Source of the DNA: Sphingobium sp. MI1205
GTDB lineage: Bacteria > Pseudomonadota > Alphaproteobacteria > Sphingomonadales > Sphingomonadaceae
Assembly: GCF_001563285.1 (NCBI RefSeq)
Contig: NZ_CP005188.1
Coordinates: forward strand, 3,229,501 to 3,293,500
Reading direction: 5' to 3'
DNA: 64,000 nt
Part shown: positions 60,317 to 64,000 of the stretch, one piece after another
How the letters are laid out: the number at the start of each line of letters is the position of its first letter
How positions within the stretch are numbered: the first letter of the stretch is position 1
Made by a program: the position numbers and the translations under genes
The notes under the pieces: model-generated
What the model was told of the DNA's origin: nothing
The model's database searches: none
Seen by the model: the letters and a program-made list of their open reading frames with translations, nothing else

Positions 60317-60676
60317 ATGGGTATATATCAGAGCATCGGAACGGCGTCGGATCACATCATGGCGATGCTGGTGGCGGGGCTGGAGATCGAGTTCGGACAG
60401 GGCGCGGGCGAAGCATTGGCGCATCGTTTCGTGGAGGCGGAGGAGACTGATTTCCTCTGGGATGCGCGGATCGAGGAGCGTTGGATCGGGTTCTACAAGA
60501 GCATCGACGACGATGACCTAGAGCTCGACCGGATAGCGATCTACGGCCGCCTGGACGGTCGCTGGTTCTGCGCCACCATGATCGTGGATGGCGATGGGCA
60601 GGCTCACGGGATGATGGGATGCCGCCAGTTCAGGTCGCTGGCCAAGGCGCGAGATGCGATGCTCCATGCGCACTGA
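60317..60676 (+). CDS. Hypothetical protein of the transfer region
   Basis: This 119-residue acidic protein reads MGIYQSIGTASDHIMAMLVA, EFGQGAGEALAHRFVEAEE, WIGFYKSIDDDDLELDRIAIYGRLDGRWFCATMIVDGDG and HGMMGCRQFRSLAKARDAM. No family is recognised. Good ribosome site (TTGGAGG). It is placed between the transglycosylase and the oriT/relaxase region. Confidence 0.68.
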   Translation: MGIYQSIGTASDHIMAMLVAGLEIEFGQGAGEALAHRFVEAEETDFLWDARIEERWIGFYKSIDDDDLELDRIAIYGRLDGRWFCATMIVDGDGQAHGMMGCRQFRSLAKARDAMLHAH

Positions 60677-60693
60677 TCACTGCGGATTTCGCG

Positions 60694-60736
60694 GGGAGAG
60701 ACGGCGTCGGCACGGCGTCGTCTCTCCCCCTTTTTT
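60694..60736 (+). terminator. Rho-independent terminator
   Basis: The stem GGGAGAGACG/CGTCTCTCCC (60694-60703 with 60719-60728) is followed by a T-run at 60731-60736. It ends the transcript of the 60317 gene and insulates the relaxase region. Confidence 0.8.
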
Positions 60737-60779
60737 GAGCCGAGAGGGTGAGGAGGAGGGAAGAGAGGGGAAACAAGAT

Positions 60780-60927
60780 AAAGGCAGTGTCTCGCGACAC
60801 TGCATAAGTCTCTGTCTGCACATCCTTTTTTCGCGAGACAGGCGATCGCCGCCGCGAGACATTCTGCTTGGAAATGGCGGAAATCCGCCATTTTCTGCTC
60901 GGATTCGCGAGACTCACGGGCATTGCC
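60780..60927 (+). other. Candidate origin of transfer (oriT)
   Basis: Directly upstream of the relaxase gene lie a 20-bp hairpin (GCAGTGTC-TCGC-GACACTGC, 60784-60803) and four copies of CGCGAGAC (one inverted at 60791-60798, then 60832-60839, 60853-60860, 60905-60912). There is also a second hairpin AAATGGCGGA-AA-TCCGCCATTT (60872-60893). Iterated short motifs plus hairpins beside the relaxase are the usual make-up of oriT. The nic site cannot be named from sequence alone. Confidence 0.6.
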
Positions 60928-62892
60928 ATGCCTGACGACGACTTCACACCGAAGCTGGGCAGGAAGCGCGGCAAGGACGGTAAGCGTGTCGTCAAATATG
61001 GCGGCCGCATCCTCGTCGCGGCGCGGCTCGCTGGCAGCAAGACCGGGGTCCGCTCGCGGCGCTTCGACGGCAGCCGGATCGGGCGCGGCGCGAGCATGGG
61101 TCGCCTGCTGTCGAGCCGCGACCGGCTCGCCGGGTTTCGCGGGCGCCGCGCGGTGGTCAAGGCGAGCCTCATCCGGCTCCAGGGCAAGGCCGGTCAGGTC
61201 GCCCGCGCACACATGCGCTATATCCAGCGTGACGGGGTCACGCGCGAGGGTCTGCAGGGCGAGCTGTACGGTCCTGAAACCGACCGGGCGGACGGCGATG
61301 ATTTCCTCAAGTGGACCGCCGGCGACCGGCACCAGTTCCGCTTCATCGTTTCGGCCGAGGACGGCGCCGAATATCCGGATCTCAAACCCTATGTCCGTCG
61401 CTTCATGTCGCAGGTCGAACAGGACCTCGGCACCAGGCTCGACTGGGTCGCCGTCGACCACTTCAACACCGAGCGACCGCACACCCATATCGTCCTGCGC
61501 GGCGTCGACGACCGGGGCGACAATCTCATCATCGCGCGCGAGTATATTGCGCACGGGCTTCGCGAGCGCGCGTCCGAGCTGGTGACACTGGATCTCGGGC
61601 CGCGCACCGACCACGAGATTGAGGCGCGCCTGCGCCACGATGTCGACCAGGAACGGCTGACCGCGATCGATCGTCGCCTGCTACGCCGGATGGACGGCGC
61701 GCGCGAGGTTTCGCCGGCGGACAACGATCCCTTCCAGCAATCGATCGCGGCCGGCCGGCTGCGCAAGCTCAAGGCGATGGACCTGGCCGAAGATATCGGC
61801 GGCGGCCGATATCGGCTCGCCGACGGACTGGAGGATACGCTCCGTCGAATGGGCGAGCGCGGCGACATCATCCGCCTCATGCAACGCGAGCTGACCGCTC
61901 GCCGGCTCGACCGCGCCGGGATCGAGCAGGTCGTCACCACCGCGTTGCGTGAACCCATTGTCGGCCGGCTGATCCAGCGGGGCTTCTCCGACGAACATCG
62001 CGATCGGCATTATGTCATGGTCGACGGCGTCGACGGCCGCGTCCACTATGTCGATATCGGAAGGGGCAGCGCGACCGCCTCGGTGCCCGAGAATGCGACC
62101 ATCCGGATCGAGCCGACCAAAGCGGAATCAAGCCAGGCGGATCGCACGATCGATGCGATCGCCCGCGCCAACGGCGGGCGCTACTCGGTCGACCTGCATT
62201 TGCGCCATGACAGCCACGCGAGCGAGGCGTTCGCGACCAGCCATGTGCGACGGCTCGAAGCGATGCGGCGCGCGGGCGCCGGACCGGAGCGCATGGCTGA
62301 CGGGAGCTGGTCCATCCCGCACGACCATCTCGCCCGGGCGGAGAATTTCGCCAAGCAGCAGCAGCGCGACCGGCCGGTGGCGCTGTCGATCCTGTCGCCA
62401 CGGCCCGTCGGCGACCTGGTCGCGATCGAGGCGCCGACCTGGCTCGACCGCGAGCTGGCGTCGGGCACGTCCGGCGCGATACGCGATGTCGGTTTCGGGC
62501 GCGAAGTGCGGACTGCCCTGGCAGCCCGGCGCCAGTGGCTCATCGAGCAGCAATTGGCCGACGGCGAGCGGCAGGATTTCCGGCTGCGTGCTGGCGCGCT
62601 CGAGAACCTCCGGCAGCGCGAGCTTGAGGGTATTGGAGACCGGCTTTCCGGACAGCTCGACAAGCGGTTCGAGCCGGCCCTGGTCGGCGAACGCATCGAG
62701 GGTGTCATTGCCCGGCGCGTCGACATCGAGAGCGGCAGCTATGCCCTGGTCGAACGGTCGCGGGATTTCACGTTGGTCCCATGGCGCGACGTGCTCGATC
62801 GCAACATCGGCAAGACGGCGTCGGGTATCATGCGTTCCGACGGTATCAACTGGCAGTTCGGGCGGGGTCGTTCAGGCCCGATGGTCAGTTGA
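60928..62892 (+). CDS. Relaxase/mobilization nuclease, VirD2-like with DUF3363
   Basis: This 654-residue DNA relaxase nicks oriT and pilots the transferred strand. The N-terminus is basic (GRKRGKDGKRVVKYGGRI). The histidine metal motif is HFNTERPHTHIVLRG (His178, His185, His187), and a candidate nucleophile is Tyr98 in HMRYIQRDG. ASELVTLDLGPRTDHEI onward and the long C-terminal part (for example DRHYVMVDGVDGRVHYVDIG) match the DUF3363 portion of this relaxase group. Start at ATG 60928; upstream ATG 60868 lies in the oriT hairpins. A VirD4/TraG gene normally follows but is absent here. Confidence 0.93.
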   Translation: MPDDDFTPKLGRKRGKDGKRVVKYGGRILVAARLAGSKTGVRSRRFDGSRIGRGASMGRLLSSRDRLAGFRGRRAVVKASLIRLQGKAGQVARAHMRYIQRDGVTREGLQGELYGPETDRADGDDFLKWTAGDRHQFRFIVSAEDGAEYPDLKPYVRRFMSQVEQDLGTRLDWVAVDHFNTERPHTHIVLRGVDDRGDNLIIAREYIAHGLRERASELVTLDLGPRTDHEIEARLRHDVDQERLTAIDRRLLRRMDGAREVSPADNDPFQQSIAAGRLRKLKAMDLAEDIGGGRYRLADGLEDTLRRMGERGDIIRLMQRELTARRLDRAGIEQVVTTALREPIVGRLIQRGFSDEHRDRHYVMVDGVDGRVHYVDIGRGSATASVPENATIRIEPTKAESSQADRTIDAIARANGGRYSVDLHLRHDSHASEAFATSHVRRLEAMRRAGAGPERMADGSWSIPHDHLARAENFAKQQQRDRPVALSILSPRPVGDLVAIEAPTWLDRELASGTSGAIRDVGFGREVRTALAARRQWLIEQQLADGERQDFRLRAGALENLRQRELEGIGDRLSGQLDKRFEPALVGERIEGVIARRVDIESGSYALVERSRDFTLVPWRDVLDRNIGKTASGIMRSDGINWQFGRGRSGPMVS

Positions 62893-63046
62893 GAGCGACA
62901 CCGCAAATCAGTGCCTTGTCTTCAGTCACCGCGCGGCCTGTCAACGCCTCCGAAATCATCGAACAGCAGTCTTGCTCCTCTTTGGACTTTACTCGATAGT
63001 TTGGTGCAGTGCCGCGCCTTGGTCCAGCTGATCCGCGAGGCCATGA
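62893..63046. other. Junction region with no gene
   Basis: This 154-base stretch lies between the relaxase stop and the JetC-like frame. No convincing ORF, terminator or insertion-sequence end was recognised. It is a likely recombination boundary, because the gene expected after the relaxase is missing and a 5'-truncated gene begins. Confidence 0.4.
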
Positions 63047-64000
63047 GGGAGTGAGCGTCGGCAATGCGATCGGTCATGGAGCACACACGCCTACCGTGCG
63101 CGTGAGGGCGAGATTCGGGAAGCGCTCGGGCATTATCGGGCAAGTTTTGACAGCACCGCGCCGGTCGCGGTGCAGGGATCGATCGTTTCCGAAGTGAAGC
63201 CCTGGCTTGAAGCTAATGTCCAGGCGCTCGAAGAAAACGAGCTGATTCAGTATCGCCGTCAAGCCGACGAAGCCGCGGATCGGATCGGTGTCCTGTTCCG
63301 GACGTCGTTTATTCATGAGCTCAATGCCCGGTTCAATGACCTGAAAACAGAACTGGAGACACTGACCCGCGCGCTCAAGGCACGCCCATTGCACGGCGAA
63401 ATCTATACGCTTCATGCCCGGCCCAAGGAGGAGTTTGCGGCGCTCCATCGGCTGGCTCGCGATAGCGAGAATGACGAGCAGCTGTTCGACGCGCTGTTCG
63501 GCAGAGCTGAGCCGCGCGACGATGAGCATGCCCGCGCGCTGGCACAGATCGAACGGTTGCTCGGCGATGAGGCGCTCGATTTCACCGCCTATCAGGATTA
63601 CCGCAACTACTACACCTTCGACCTGCGCATGGAAGATGTCGCCAAAGGTCGCCAAATGAGCTTCGACAAACGCAAGGGAACGGCGAGCGGGGCCGAGCGG
63701 CAAGTCCCCTTCTATGTCGTAATCGGAGCGGCGCTGTCGAGCATATACCATGGTGCGCGCCGTCAATATGAGCCGAATGACCTCGGGCTCGGTCTTGCCG
63801 TATTCGATGAAGCGTTCAGCAAGATGGACGGTCCCAACCAACGCACCCTGCTTCAATTCTATGATGATATCGGGCTGCAGGTGCTGATCGCCGCGCCGAC
63901 CGAGAAGCGTTCGGTCGTTTATGAGAACCTCGACACGGTCATCGATGTGTTCCGCCACGGTGATTCCGCCAGCGCCGAGGTTGTGCGGATCAAAGCCCAT
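63047..64000 (+). pseudogene. C-terminal part of an SbcC/MukB-like ATPase (Wadjet JetC type), 5'-truncated
   Basis: An open frame of 318 codons runs to the right edge with no convincing start. Recognisable sequence starts near 63092 (YRAREGEIREALGHYR). It continues with helical coiled-coil-like sequence, then the ABC signature region SGAERQVPFYVVIGAALSS, a Walker B-type GLGLAVFDEAFSKMD, and LQVLIAAPTEKRSVVYENLDTVI. These are features of the MukB-like JetC/MksF ATPases of Wadjet anti-plasmid systems. The N-terminal Walker A half (several hundred residues) is missing, so this is a remnant or a recombined end. The true 3' end lies outside the window. Confidence 0.72.

Noticed and set aside
60780-60912. 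Repeated CGCGAGAC units as a CRISPR-like array
   Set aside because: Units are only 8 bp, irregularly spaced and partly inverted, next to a relaxase; this fits oriT, not CRISPR.
60604-61638. 344-codon antisense ORF opposite the relaxase
   Set aside because: It overlaps the candidate oriT and the relaxase N-terminus; no motif and no ribosome site.
63074-64000. Minus-strand ORF of 308 codons at the right edge
   Set aside because: The plus strand carries clear ATPase signature and Walker B motifs of a JetC-like protein, so the minus frame is a shadow.

Overview
The window looks like accessory DNA of an alphaproteobacterium of the Sphingomonadaceae (Sphingobium/Novosphingobium/Sphingomonas type). 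Reasons: a TonB-dependent receptor heading a cluster crowded with short-chain dehydrogenases, a LuxR/LuxI/PhyH unit, and a conjugation region with the usual sphingomonad set (ArdC, DUF2958, large ParB, DUF736, TraF peptidase, lytic transglycosylase, VirD2-like relaxase). The right part is visibly richer in GC than the catabolic part. No rRNA, tRNA or CRISPR array was seen.

Layout. 1-3486: an IS66-family element (tnpC runs off the left edge, then tnpB, tnpA) whose right inverted repeat at about 2439 sits inside orfA of an IS3-family element. 3619-38215: a catabolic island. It holds a TonB-dependent receptor, seven complete SDRs, one frameshifted SDR and one SDR remnant, two EthD proteins, two ACMSD-type amidohydrolases, two fumarylacetoacetase-family hydrolases, an SCP2-PhyH fusion dioxygenase, a flavin reductase, a class A flavoprotein monooxygenase, two SnoaL-like proteins, an acetoacetyl-CoA synthetase-like ligase and a zinc-free MDR. 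It also holds a beta-oxidation set (AMACR-type CoA enzyme, acyl-CoA dehydrogenase, FadJ-like fusion, thiolase), a two-gene pyruvate-dehydrogenase-like E1/E2 pair, a TetR regulator and a VOC (extradiol-dioxygenase-like) protein. Seven copies of one imperfect palindrome (consensus near CTTGTCAWWTGAMAAGTA) lie in front of the transcription units of this island. I infer a single regulon, probably controlled by the TetR protein at 34483-35163. The genes suggest uptake of a hydrophobic, probably alicyclic or methyl-branched substrate, hydroxylation, alcohol oxidation, C-C hydrolysis, CoA activation and beta-oxidation to acetyl-CoA. The substrate itself cannot be read from the sequence.

38333-40651: luxR, a perfect palindrome, luxI and a PhyH dioxygenase. 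40653-41987: a frameshifted DUF2285-type gene, an XRE regulator and a small DUF2285-like protein. 42354-54787: one ancestral ardC gene broken into three pieces by two unrelated integrations. The first (about 43026-47586) is a recombinase-in-trio element with near-perfect 33-bp terminal inverted repeats and two cargo genes. The second (47678-54571) is flanked by GTCGCC direct repeats and imperfect inverted repeats. It carries three larger tyrosine-recombinase relatives and its own intact ArdC. Very similar GC-rich leaders ending in terminator-like hairpins precede the original ardC and the right end of the second element.

54784-62892: the rest of the mobilization region: DUF2958, ParB, small hypothetical genes, DUF736, HTH protein, TraF, lytic transglycosylase, a candidate oriT with iterated CGCGAGAC motifs, and the relaxase. 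From about 63047 to the right edge runs the C-terminal part of an SbcC/MukB-like (Wadjet JetC type) ATPase, an anti-plasmid defence gene fragment, in place of the TraG/VirD4 gene that usually follows the relaxase.
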